From: Balanoglossus misakiensis
Taxonomy: Eukaryota; Hemichordata
Length of the DNA: 64,000 nt
Reading direction: 5' to 3'
NCBI GenBank assembly: GCA_040954595.2
Contig: CM082585.2
Span: 11,532,001 to 11,596,000 of the forward strand
Shown here in pieces: positions 49,350-59,520 of this stretch. How positions within the stretch are numbered: the stretch's first letter is position 1; each line of letters starts with the position of its first letter. A program made the position numbers and the translations under genes. Under the pieces are notes generated by a model. That model was not told the origin of the DNA. It saw only the letters and a program-made list of their open reading frames with translations, and did no database searches.

Positions 49350-49875
49350 ATAAATACTTTGAAGTGAACACACTGATCTGTCACTGAAGGGTCATTCTCT
49401 GAGAGATTAAGGGAACTATGCATTTCATCACACGTTTGATAGTTGAACAGTTTCTTTATTAGGCCTTCTTTGGCAAACAGCATAAAAAGTTTGACAAAAC
49501 ATTGAATATTCACTTGAAAGAGATCAAAATTATATGTATTCACATTTCTTCACAGTAAAACTGCACTGTTTAAAGACTCATAATTAAAAGATGTTTTTCT
49601 TTGGGCAGCAATCAATGTAAAATCATTTACATGTTAGAAATTGTAAAGAAAAATCTACAGGAAGTTTTGTTGAGGAAGTTCTTTCTGTGACTGGCATTTT
49701 TTATATTCGAATGAATCAAACTGTCTTGCTAGCTGCTTTTCCAATACATGTATGTCCTTTCCTCAAAGGTGCAATATTTTCTACTGATTTGTAAGAAACT
49801 GTATTTTCTATTTCCTAGGGAATAATTTTGCAATAAAAAAGGGATAATTCATGATACTAGTAACATGTTTTTGTA
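49350..49875. other. Overlapping 3' regions of PEX1 and RPP38
   Basis: No coding exon. The PEX1 signal AATAAA (49832-49837) lies only about 40 bp from the RPP38 stop. The nearest minus-strand AATAAA (TTTATT at 49455-49460) is deep inside the PEX1 3' UTR, so the two 3' UTRs probably overlap. Confidence 0.45.
49832..49837 (+). promoter_or_regulatory. Poly(A) signal of PEX1
   Basis: AATAAA within a caataaaaaa context, 483 bp after the PEX1 stop codon. Confidence 0.7.
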
Positions 49876-51494
49876 TTATTTTTGTTTTGCTGCCTTTCTT
49901 TTCTTCTTCTGCCTCTGACGTTTCTCATTTGGAATATTTTTCATTTGTTTCACGTTCAGTTCTTGATACTCTATTTTTCCTTTTGCAGGCTTTTTCTTCT
50001 TTTTCTTTTCTTTTACTTCTGGTTCAGCTTTCCGTTTCTTCGTGTTCCTCTCTTTTAGTTGTGTTTCAGTTTTCTGTCTTTTCTTCTTTTTCTTTTCCTT
50101 TATTTGTGGTTCAAGTTTCTGTCTCTTAGCAGGAGGCTCCAAATCTTCTGTTGTGTCCAAGATGACATAAGAGTCTCTACTTGATTTGTCCAAACCAGTT
50201 TTATCCAGTCCAGTTCGGTTCTCACGCACATCAGACTGGCAAACTCCACTCTGTATTGAGTCACCATGCTGGAGCTTCACATTGGCCTTGTGGGTCGCTA
50301 TTTTCTGAGTCAGCACCTCACGGTGTTTCAACCATGGCACTGTTAATGGCGGCGCTTTTGCAACAACAAACTTCACAAGATCATCAAACGCAGGGTTATC
50401 ATCTTCACCACAGTGCTGAAAACAAAATATGATTTGTTAAAATGTTAATACAATTCATGTCCTAGGGTTATGGCAAAAAAATAAACCTCAAAATCAACCA
50501 TGACCACGTCACTTTAAAAAGAAAAACACTACCTTGAATCCAATGGCTAGCAAAGAAGTAAACCCAAGAATGGGTGCCAAGGTGTTGCTAAGCGATGATA
50601 CACACAGAGCTGGTGTCTGCCGTGACACGCACAGCGGGATCAGGTGAGTAGTTAATAATTCTGGTTTGACTGATTTGCAAACCATGACCAATCTCAGCTG
50701 ACTTCTCTCCAAACCTTTGGTGACTTCGTTGATGCCATATAGGAGCTGGGATCTGAAAGAGTTGTTGAAGTATGTTCTTGGGTACAATGAGACAAAAGTA
50801 ACAGAAAGGCAAAGGAGCAAAAATAATTAAATAGACTACAGAACATTGGGTGAATCTCCATTCTTTTCAGTGATGGGCTAAACCACTACACAAGATTCAT
50901 ACCTTAACTTTGATGCTTCAATCTTTTTCTTTGCACTCTCTGGGTCATTTTCAGCTTTTTCTTCTAATTTCCTCTTTTCTGTTCTCTTTCTGTTGACTGA
51001 TTTTCGTTTCTTGAGACGAGACTCCAATGGCTGGAAAACACTACGAGAGAAAAATCAAAACATTTGTTGAATTGACACAAACGAAATAATTTTAGTCCAA
51101 CATGGCTTGGCCAATTTAGAGCTGAATATTTTAAATTTAAACAATGTTTAGGTGACAATGTCTTACCTTTGAATTTCTTGCAATATTAAAGCTGTATCAC
51201 CTCCTTGCAATCTGGGCCTGCAATAAATTAAAGTTAAACCATAGATACTCTACAATAGCATGCGCCTGTATGTTCATGTACATGTGATTTTACAAGACCA
51301 TGATGGGATGATTGGATTATTTTGGGGGGAAAGAGTCTGACAATAACATGTATGTTTATGTACCGGTATTATGCATGCAATACACACACACACGTGCACA
51401 CACATACAAACATAGAACCTTACCACGAAATCTTATATGGCGAGTCTATTGAGTTTTTGACAGTGAACTTGTCTCCCTGCTTTTCGTTACCCAT
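49876..51494 (-). CDS. RPP38: Ribonuclease P/MRP protein subunit p38
   Basis: RPP38 is an L7Ae-fold RNA-binding subunit of RNase P and RNase MRP, which process pre-tRNA and pre-rRNA in the nucleolus. Five exons (51494-51424, 51217-51167, 51040-50903, 50752-50533, 50415-49876) join in phase to 339 residues (human 283). The L7Ae domain spans roughly residues 86-165 with the signature LLYGINEVTKGLERSQLRL, then LVMVCKSVKP and APILGFTSLLAIGFK. The first part is basic (RLKKRKSVNRKRTEKRK). The C-terminal about 90 residues are an extreme lysine-rich tail (KEKKKKKRQK-type blocks), longer than in human. PWLKHR matches the conserved VPWL motif after the domain. It is head to head with RNASEH2B, 272 bp between start codons. 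Confidence 0.94.
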
Positions 51495-51766
51495 GCCTAT
51501 GACATATGGAACAGCGACTAGGACCAGATCTTCTTTCTAGCCTCGCATATCAGGCACGTTTATCGTTGTGAAGCTTGTATCATGTGATCACTGTCCCCTC
51601 GTAACCTTTGACCTGAAATCAGGTGACTTTAGAAGTCGTTCCCGCGTGCTGGTCAAAACACTCAAAGGTCAAGTATGAAGTTTTCAGGGTGACAGTTGTT
51701 TTTATTGAAAGAGCTGTTGTTGTAGGTCGTTCTTATTGGAGATTTTGACTCCTTATTCTACCAAAG
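51495..51766. promoter_or_regulatory. Bidirectional promoter of RPP38 and RNASEH2B
   Basis: Only 272 bp separate the two start codons. The spacer contains an imperfect DR1 (AACCTTTGACCT, near 51603-51614) and an AAAGGTCA half-site near 51664. No TATA box is seen. Confidence 0.6.
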
Positions 51767-54700
51767 ATGCCAAAAGCTGCCAGAAAAGCTTCCGAAAAGG
51801 AGCGAAATCAATGGGTTATAGTTTTACCAGGTGAGTCTATGATATGAACACCATGTCGATTTTTGGTTAGCTGCCCTCTCGAGCTGCTGATGAACTCAGT
51901 GCCTGGGCTTCACTGTCAATATTTTATTTTATCAAAATGTCACTGTTCAGATTTGAATTTGTGTGTTCTAGTCCATTGATGTCGTCGTGACACAGATAAA
52001 TATTTTATTTTCAGAATCCGAAATCAGTGATATAAAACCCAATGACCAGGAACCAAACTTTGTCAAGTTAAGACATCCCAAGACAGGTGTGTAATAAATT
52101 ATTGTGTATTATATTATACCAGTATATTGATGGTGTAAATCACGCTATTTGATTGGTCGAGACACGACACGTGACCGTGATATATTAGCCATATACCACA
52201 GTCATATATCATAGTCAAAGAAAATGCCTTTTTAAAATGTTTTATGCAAAGTTTCAATATACTGGCATAATATAATAGCAATAAAACACCCCCAGCCATG
52301 GTATACCACTCGATTTTGACCAGTTCAACTCCATATACGCACTCGCTATCGCTCGTGCGTATATGTCGTGAACTGGTCAAAATCTCGTGGTATACCATGG
52401 CTGGGGGTGTTTTATTGCTTAAATAAATGAATGAAATAGAATGAATGTATAAATCTGGTTATTTTTCTTTGGTTAAAACCTTTCACACACACATTACCTT
52501 TGGGTTGCTTTTCCTCCCCAGACCAAGGTGCTATGTTTATGTTCAGTAGCAACAATACCAAAGTGTTAGAAGTTCTACGCTTTGAAGACGAGTACAGATC
52601 ATGGTTTATTGGTCAGACAGTGCAAGAAGGTGAGTTGTCATTTCTGATCAAAATTCAATCAATCAGATCTACAGTACAAATAAATCCATCCCAATAAAAT
52701 ACTATCTTGAAATCTGCTTAATAAATTTATTCTTGTTTTTTTCAGATGGAAGCTTATATATTACAACACCAATTGATCCTCTTTTCTTAACACTGCCATA
52801 TCTCATGAGAGCTGATCAGGTATGTTCGCTATGAAAAATCATACATTTTTCAATTCACCTCTTATTAATCAATATTAACCTGAAAATAACTTGTGAATAT
52901 ACAAATGTAGATTTTTAGAAAAGGACTCTGACATAGCTCTGAACATTCATCCAAATCATCATCATTTCTTATTTTATCTTGTCTTCCTTTGCAGAGTGGT
53001 ATGTACATGACGTTGGATCAAATCTTATCCGATGGAGATTACCCACAGTGCACTAGGTTAAGTGAATGCAAAGGATTGGTTGATCTGACTTGTGTTGCAG
53101 ACTGGAAAGGTGAATATATTGCCAAAATGGCTATAATTTATGACAGCATATATCATGTTTGAGAGTGAGACAGAGATGAGCCATTATGTGTGGTCATCCT
53201 TTCTTTGCATTATTTTCTCCAAATTATCCTGTGTTTCTGATGTTGAGAACTTTTATAAACTTGATCTTCTATGCAACTGTACAGGCAGCGACGACATAAA
53301 AGCTTACAGATACAGCAAAACGAAGACACTGGAATGGCTGAAAATGAAAGTTGAAAGAACGGCCGAAAAACTTAAAGGAAAGAAAATCCACACTGGTGGT
53401 GGTTCCAAAGTAGAAACTTTTGTCAGAAGTAAAAAAGATGAAGCAACTAAAGGTAAAGTTAGCTTAGCTGTGGTATCCAATGTTCAAATGCTGAGAATTG
53501 GAAATTCACAAACTGCAATTCCACACCTGGCATGTTTGAGTGTAATACTGTATGATTAGATAATGTTGATGTTTATTGACGTTTTTATCCCTGGCAGATG
53601 ACTACATACGTTATAGCTACGGTTTGATATCAGACTACATTAACCCTGATTTGAGTCAAGAATTGCATGCACACCTAGGGTAAGTCTTTTAACCAATCCT
53701 ACTCTTTGACTCACAATGATCAAAACACCCATCAGAACTCGGTATTTGATCTGGTATAATGTTGTTACCCGGGTATATGGTGAAAATTGTCATGTTGAAA
53801 TGTCTTTAACTACCATTTGACTCTCTTTTTTGAAATATTGCAGAATTCAAGAAATGGTTGAAGAATCCAAAACGAAATCAGAGGAACCACCAGCAAAGGT
53901 AAGAAAATGTTCAGTTGTCCCCAAATGTTTGTTGTGGTTCCCAAAAAGACAAATTTGTGTGACTTTCACAAGCTTTTTGTATGGTACTATGGCTATATAG
54001 AGTTCTCGGGATTCCTAATCTTCATACACCCCTGGGGAATCTTGGCTTCCAAATTTTTAAGACTTTGAATGCATGAATTTTTTCAGAAACCAAGACTTGC
54101 CAATGGAACAGAGCCAGAAGAAGACTACACCAAGTTTAACAGCGGGGGAAATAAAAAACAAGACAAGGTAATGCAAAAAATAATACAGCAGTTTATGTTC
54201 TGTTTACAAACAATTTGAGAGTAGAGTTAAAACAATCAGTGATTCCACAATACTACTATGATAATGAATGCCTTGTCACATGAATATTATCATAGTAAGA
54301 GGTGATAATGCCCCATCTTTTCTAGCCAAGGTATGTTTATTTCGGCATGTTGACCTCCCTGAAATCATACCTTGGCCTGAGGGCTGTAATTACTATGTTT
54401 CACAAGCATCATCACACGGTCATAAAAGAAGGCCTTTTTTAGAAGACAATCGCGTAATGTCTACCAACTGCGGCTGGTGCATGTGCACTTCACGGAACCA
54501 CACTTATGAAGATGGGGATGCGTATGAACTTAGAAGGTGAGCTTGAGGAACGTGACTAGTGGAACTGGAAGTTGAAAATCTTAGTGCTATCAGGGACTTT
54601 GTCTTGCAGAACTAACGAAAACTGTTTACCATGATTATATGTAACACTTGCTTTGATTTGTATTTTTTTTTAACAAAATGTGAGCACAGTGCCCACTGAC

Positions 54701-54824
54701 GCTATTTTTATCATTATATTAGGTGAAGCTGACAGCAGCACAGAAAGCACTGCAGAAGGTGGACAAGACTGGAATGAAGAGTATTGCTAGCTTCTTTTCA
54801 AAACCACCCAAGAAAACAAAATGA
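51767..54824 (+). CDS. RNASEH2B: Ribonuclease H2 subunit B
   Basis: RNASEH2B is the non-catalytic subunit of RNase H2, which removes ribonucleotides and RNA:DNA hybrids from the genome. Ten exons (51767-51830, 52015-52086, 52522-52629, 52746-52819, 52995-53109, 53285-53452, 53598-53679, 53844-53898, 54087-54167, 54723-54824) give 306 residues (human 312). Family signatures are SWFIGQTVQE, TPIDPLFLTLPYLMRAD, YRYSKTKTLEWLK and YIRYSYGLISDYI. The C-terminus TAAQKALQKVDKTGMKSIASFF carries the PCNA-interacting box, with M in place of the usual Q as in human. Intron 2 is almost filled by inverted-repeat elements. AATAAA lies at 55359. Confidence 0.96.
52108..52276. mobile_element. 169-bp MITE-like element in RNASEH2B intron 2
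   Basis: Arms of 23 bp at 52108-52130 and 52254-52276 are inverted copies with one mismatch (core ACCAGTATATTGA / TCAATATACTGGC). The interior is non-coding and has no visible transposase. No target-site duplication could be defined because the right end abuts the palindrome. Confidence 0.6.
52277..52419. repeat. 143-bp near-perfect palindrome in RNASEH2B intron 2
   Basis: Starting at agcaataaaacaccccc and ending with its complement at 52419, two arms of about 65 bp pair with mismatches at only two short spots around a 12-nt loop (tcgctatcgctc between acgcac and gtgcgt). It would form a long stem in RNA or a cruciform in DNA. Confidence 0.9.
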
Positions 54825-55358
54825 CTGAAAATCTGCATTTTGTTGTTTACATCAAATACTCTGGGATGTACCACAATCTGGGATTGTGGGGAAGCTGGAC
54901 CCTTGGTGCTGGTCAAGAAATCTTCACGTCTGTGTTCCAATTCTGACTGTTTGATTCACTGATATAGGATTTTAGCTTTTGTAACTGAAATAAGTTTATT
55001 CACCTGGAAAAACTTCCTCTGAAATGAATATTAAATTTCTCTGGGAGAGGTCTCCGAAGTCTGAAAGGTGTACAATACTGCCAAAGCATTGGAAATGTGG
55101 ATTTATGTGTTTTCAAATATTAAGCTGTTTCATAAATATACACTGTCAACTTCAAGGAACTTTCAGAGAAATGTCTATTTTTCAGTATGTTGTATCCTGT
55201 TGATATAAATCCAGTTAACCTCATATGTAATTAACTGCCTTTACTTCAGAGTGATTGGGTGTTGTGCAAATATATATATATAGCAATACTTCTTTAATAC
55301 ACAGTGGTACATGGTGTAATGGCCAACCTGGAGTGTGTAATTTACCGGCTTGGGTACA

Positions 55359-55364
55359 ATAAAG
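55359..55364 (+). promoter_or_regulatory. Poly(A) signal of RNASEH2B
   Basis: AATAAA in gtacaataaagag, 535 bp after the stop codon. Confidence 0.65.
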
Positions 55365-55397
55365 AGACCTTTGATAGAAAATAGCCGTTGTTGTACT

Positions 55398-55403
55398 TTA
55401 TTT
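55398..55403 (-). promoter_or_regulatory. Poly(A) signal of AKR copy B
   Basis: TTTATT on the plus strand (AATAAA on the minus strand), about 190 bp past the AKR copy B stop codon. Confidence 0.6.
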
Positions 55404-55589
55404 TTAAAATATACCAGGATTTTTTTGTAGAAGAAAAGTTCCCCATAATGACTCTCAAAAATACAAATTCCATATGCATCCACATGTTTATAGAAACCAT
55501 TTCCCATAGAAAGCTAAATTTGTAATTCATAGCCTGTTACTTAATATGTCATTGTGCGTTTAGCAATTACATGTGGCAATGACATTATC

Positions 55590-58278
55590 TTATAACTTGT
55601 TTCTGGCCTCGTTGAATGAGTTGATCTGATTATAGGGATATGGTTCTTCAACTTGACTTAGTTCATCGAGTAATATCATCTGAAAAAAGGACAAATAAGC
55701 ATGATACAATGTCTTAGTTGACAAAATGTAAGATGCCCTTATGAAAGTAACACCAAACTGTCGAAACGATGGAACCTGACCACACTTCAATCCATTAATG
55801 CCAACATCTACTGACACTTTTCTTAATGTGTATCTCATATATCGAGCGATGCAATTTTACCACCTCACCTGTTGATTTGTTAGTTCCCACCCACTAGCTG
55901 CACCCATGTTGTTGTCTAGTTGTTGTAACGTCTTTGCTCCAATGATGACAGAAGGAACAGTGTCTTTTTGTAGCAACCAGCGGATTGCAACTTCAGAGAG
56001 GGTTTTCCCTGTGTATTGTGATATTACACATTAAAATTAAATATATTTATACATTTCTGATGGACTTCTGGTGGAGTTGGCCGCTTTTTCGTTTTAAAAT
56101 TGACATGATAACACAATACATGTGTAATGAAAATACAAATATCAGATATATAACAGGTAGATGTTTTAAACTCTGAAGAAAAATAACGTGATTGTCTCAC
56201 CATGCTCATTTCCAATTTTCTCCATTCCTGCCAGTAATTTGTAAACTTGTGGATTGCCTGAAAACTTAGAGTAGCTAGGGTGACTTTCTTTCTCATATGT
56301 TCTGTTTTCCTCGACATATGCGATCCTGCTTCCCGGTGGTGGCGCTTTGCCTTCTCTGATCTTACCGGTCAACCAACCACTGTCAACGTTGTGTAAGAGA
56401 AAATGTTATAGCCAAGAAATACATGTGTATATTTAAAACCAAATACTTGCAGAAATGCCGTTACTGGTTTCACTGTTCAGTAGTCTTTGACAGTTCCTCA
56501 ATGTTTTCACAAGTATGAGTGATCTCAATTGCCACTAGATTAGTCCATGAAATAGTGATTGGTGGGTATGACGAAACATTCATATTTCGAACCTTTTCAA
56601 TGCACCCCATGGGAACAAAGCTATGCCTTCATTTCTGCAGACATCCATGACTTCAAACTCTAATGTTCTACTCAACAAGCTGTATTGCGCCTGCATTCAA
56701 AGAAAATATTACAAATGTAGCGTTAACGTTAGTTATGAGTCTAATTGCAGTACCTTATACATATACTAATTCACTGTGAAAAATGGGTGTCGTATACATG
56801 TACCTGGAGGCTTATAAATGGTTCGAGTCCCATTATCTTGCATTCGTAGACGATTTTTTGCATTTGCCATCCTGCTACATTACTGGCACCCAGATATCTG
56901 ACTTTTCCACTTCGGACCAGGTCATCCATCGTCCGTAGAGTTTCTTGGATTGGTGTTGCTTTGTCCCAGCAATGAATCTGATGAGAATTGTTGATATCGA
57001 TCACAAATACATCGCAATATTCGATGGTATGACCAACACGTCCAAAACATTTATAATACAACTCTACTGGAACTAGTTGAATCTCTGTGGTCGAACATAA
57101 AAAAAAATCAAAGTATGGCACCTTTTCACCATCGTTACAAGAAACCAATGCTTATAATGTGCAGGTGCTGAAGATTTTTGCAACCCTACCTGGTAGAGAT
57201 CAATGTAATCTGTCTGTAGTCTTTTTAAACTTTGTTCCACACTCCAACGCATGTGTTTCCTTCCTAACCCCGCACCGTTGGGGTCACCTGGTTTTGTTAT
57301 GTGCCAACATTTTGTTGCGACCACCATGTCTTCTCTGTTTTTTCTCCTCCGGAACAAACAAACAGTAAAAAAATTGGAAACATTTTTTCCCGACAAAATT
57401 TGTGACAGCCCTCATCAGGATCCATACGACATTTAATCGGTGGTTTCCAAAAGTTCCAGGACTTAAGTTATTTTATTGAAAAAGATTGGTATAAATAGAT
57501 TTTTACTACGTTATGCACAGAAATAGATTTTTTGTCATAAATAGTTTATATTTATACCACCCATTTTCTATTGTTGTACTCTAATCTATTCCTTATCATT
57601 TACATTTCGTTTTTCCCTTACACTGATGAGTGGCAAAACTATACACAGGACGTTGAAGCATATATGCAAATACGGATGATTAAAACAATCAATTAAAATA
57701 ATACTTCGCCATCCATGATCCTATATATTTTTCGGACAACCCGTCCTGATAAGCATCTGCAGTGTCAATGAAATTGCCGCCATATTCAGCGTATCTATCT
57801 AAAATCTGATGAGACAGACGTTCGTCACATTGGCCTGGGCGACCGTGCTTAAAAGAAAAACACAAAGCAAATTTCTGCGTGAGAGAAGAACTTCTGTGGA
57901 AAGAAATATTGTCAATTGTGTTTTCGAGAGTTATTCATGGTGCGATATTTACCCAGCGCTTACATTTCTACCGGGCTGTGGAACCTTTTCACATATCATT
58001 ATTTTATCATTTCATTTCCACATTCATATTTCTTGAGTAAGAATTTTAAAACATGTTGGCATGGTGTACTTAAAGGTACTGGTAGTATTGACCTACTTTC
58101 TTTAGCAAATATTACGCTGACCTTTCAATTGGGTCGTATGGTAATGGTTAAAGCAAACATGTACCTTGTCTTCTCCGAATGTCACCGTTCCCAGGCAAAT
58201 GTTTGACACCTTTAACCCAGAATTGCCAAAATAATTGTACTTCACTCGCGCAAGCAATCTTGCTGTTGTTCTCACCAT
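55590..58278 (-). CDS. Aldo-keto reductase, copy B
   Basis: Paralog of 36005-38675 with eight exons: 58278-58165, 57847-57705, 57346-57190, 56977-56804, 56690-56593, 56379-56201, 56008-55869, 55679-55590; 364 residues. All six internal exons match copy A in length exactly (143, 157, 174, 98, 179, 140 bp), so the duplication carried the introns. The tetrad is complete: D66 and Y71 in [13 protein letters not shown]98 in MVVATKC, H140 in IHCWD. Stretches such as [20 protein letters not shown] are identical between copies. The N-terminus [11 protein letters not shown] is 8 residues longer than copy A and is basic without acids, which might target mitochondria. Copy B ends [19 protein letters not shown]. 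The substrate is unknown. Confidence 0.93.
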
Positions 58279-58500
58279 GTCGGCTGCTGACGATTTGGAC
58301 TGATAGTGATGGACAGGTTATAAAGGGGAAACCACCTTGGTGCATTTATAAACAAACATCTGTCAACAGCGCCCTCTATTGGAGCAACTGTCAGGTGAAA
58401 CTCTACTGATCAATGAGTCGAGTATGGTTAAACTGAATATACATGTAGATGCCGTATCTGTATTGAAATCCATCACAGATGATGATGATGATGGTGGTGG

Positions 58501-58548
<48 letters not shown>

Positions 58549-58557
58549 CGACGATGG

Positions 58558-58600
<43 letters not shown>

Positions 58601-59520
58601 AAGTGTGATTTTGACGACCCCACGCCTCTCTTTCGCCGCATGTAGACTTTTGACCAAAGAAGTAGACTCTGGCACGACTTTTGACCCCACTCATATGTAC
58701 TTATTTACAAACCATGATATATAGATGCACGTCCATTTTACCCAGCATTTTGCAGAAAATATATACTATGAGTTTTGCCATCAATATTTGTTCCAAATGT
58801 TCCAAATCGAAATTTGGGATTACGCTCTAAAGTATATGTTAGAGACCAGTGCCCAAGATATACATAGTTATCATCAAAAATGAAAATGACTAAACTTTAT
58901 GAATTAAATTCATTCATTCTTACGAGTCAAACTTTTATTTTTAACCATAAACTTTCATGACCAGGTCCAACTCATGAATGATGAATATGTAAGCTTATAG
59001 ACCCTATGTACTCCATGTAGAAACCGACCATGCCCTTATGCAAAGCTTATTCATATCACGACAACGTTTCTACAGGCTATTGAGAATGTACCATTTCAGG
59101 AATTTGCCGTCAGCTTAGGGGACCCGCCTTCCATCCCCTAAATCATACAGTTTAATGGAAATATGAGAGATCTATTCTCGGTTTGTAACGTTCTCTGTGT
59201 CTTGACGTGACGCTAGTGTTTTCACAAAATAAACAAACCGATTGTGAAAGCCAGCGTGTGTAAGCGGTTGACAGCGTTAATCCTTCAAAGGGGTTATTGT
59301 ACTCGTCGTAGATGGCGTTCTCATCCTGCGAATGGCTGCAATGTGTCACGTGACATGGAGCAGTTATTGGCGTGTGGATTTCATAGCTGCTGTGAACGGC
59401 AGCTTTGCGCTCAGTTGCCCGGAGAGGAAAGAGAAGAATTAGCGGCCTTAAAATAGGCCCTAAACTCAACAAGGCCTCACATAATTACACAGATCGGCAG
59501 TTAAACACCCCATCTACAAC
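58279..59520. promoter_or_regulatory. Divergent spacer between AKR copy B and INTS6
   Basis: No coding exon. It contains a CTCF-like core at 58367-58382 and the GAT microsatellite, flanked by AT-rich DNA. Confidence 0.4.
58479..58602. repeat. (GAT)n microsatellite
   Basis: GAT/GGT trinucleotides with a few GAC and GGT interruptions, about 120 bp. Open frames over it (poly-Asp, poly-Met, poly-Ser and poly-His) are artefacts of the 3-bp period. Confidence 0.95.

Larger units (their letters stand above)
54825..55589. other. Facing 3' UTRs of RNASEH2B and AKR copy B
   Basis: No coding exon. Plus-strand AATAAA at 55359-55364 and minus-strand AATAAA (TTTATT, 55398-55403) face each other about 35 bp apart, so the cleavage sites nearly coincide. 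Confidence 0.6.

Noticed and set aside
56820-56830. tRNA B-box-like word GGTTCGAGTCC on the plus strand
   Set aside because: It lies inside exon 4 of AKR copy B (antisense to codons for EPF...). There is no A box or cloverleaf at the right distance.
58363-58724. Poly-Asp, poly-Ser, poly-His and poly-Met open frames
   Set aside because: All come from the GAT microsatellite in different frames.
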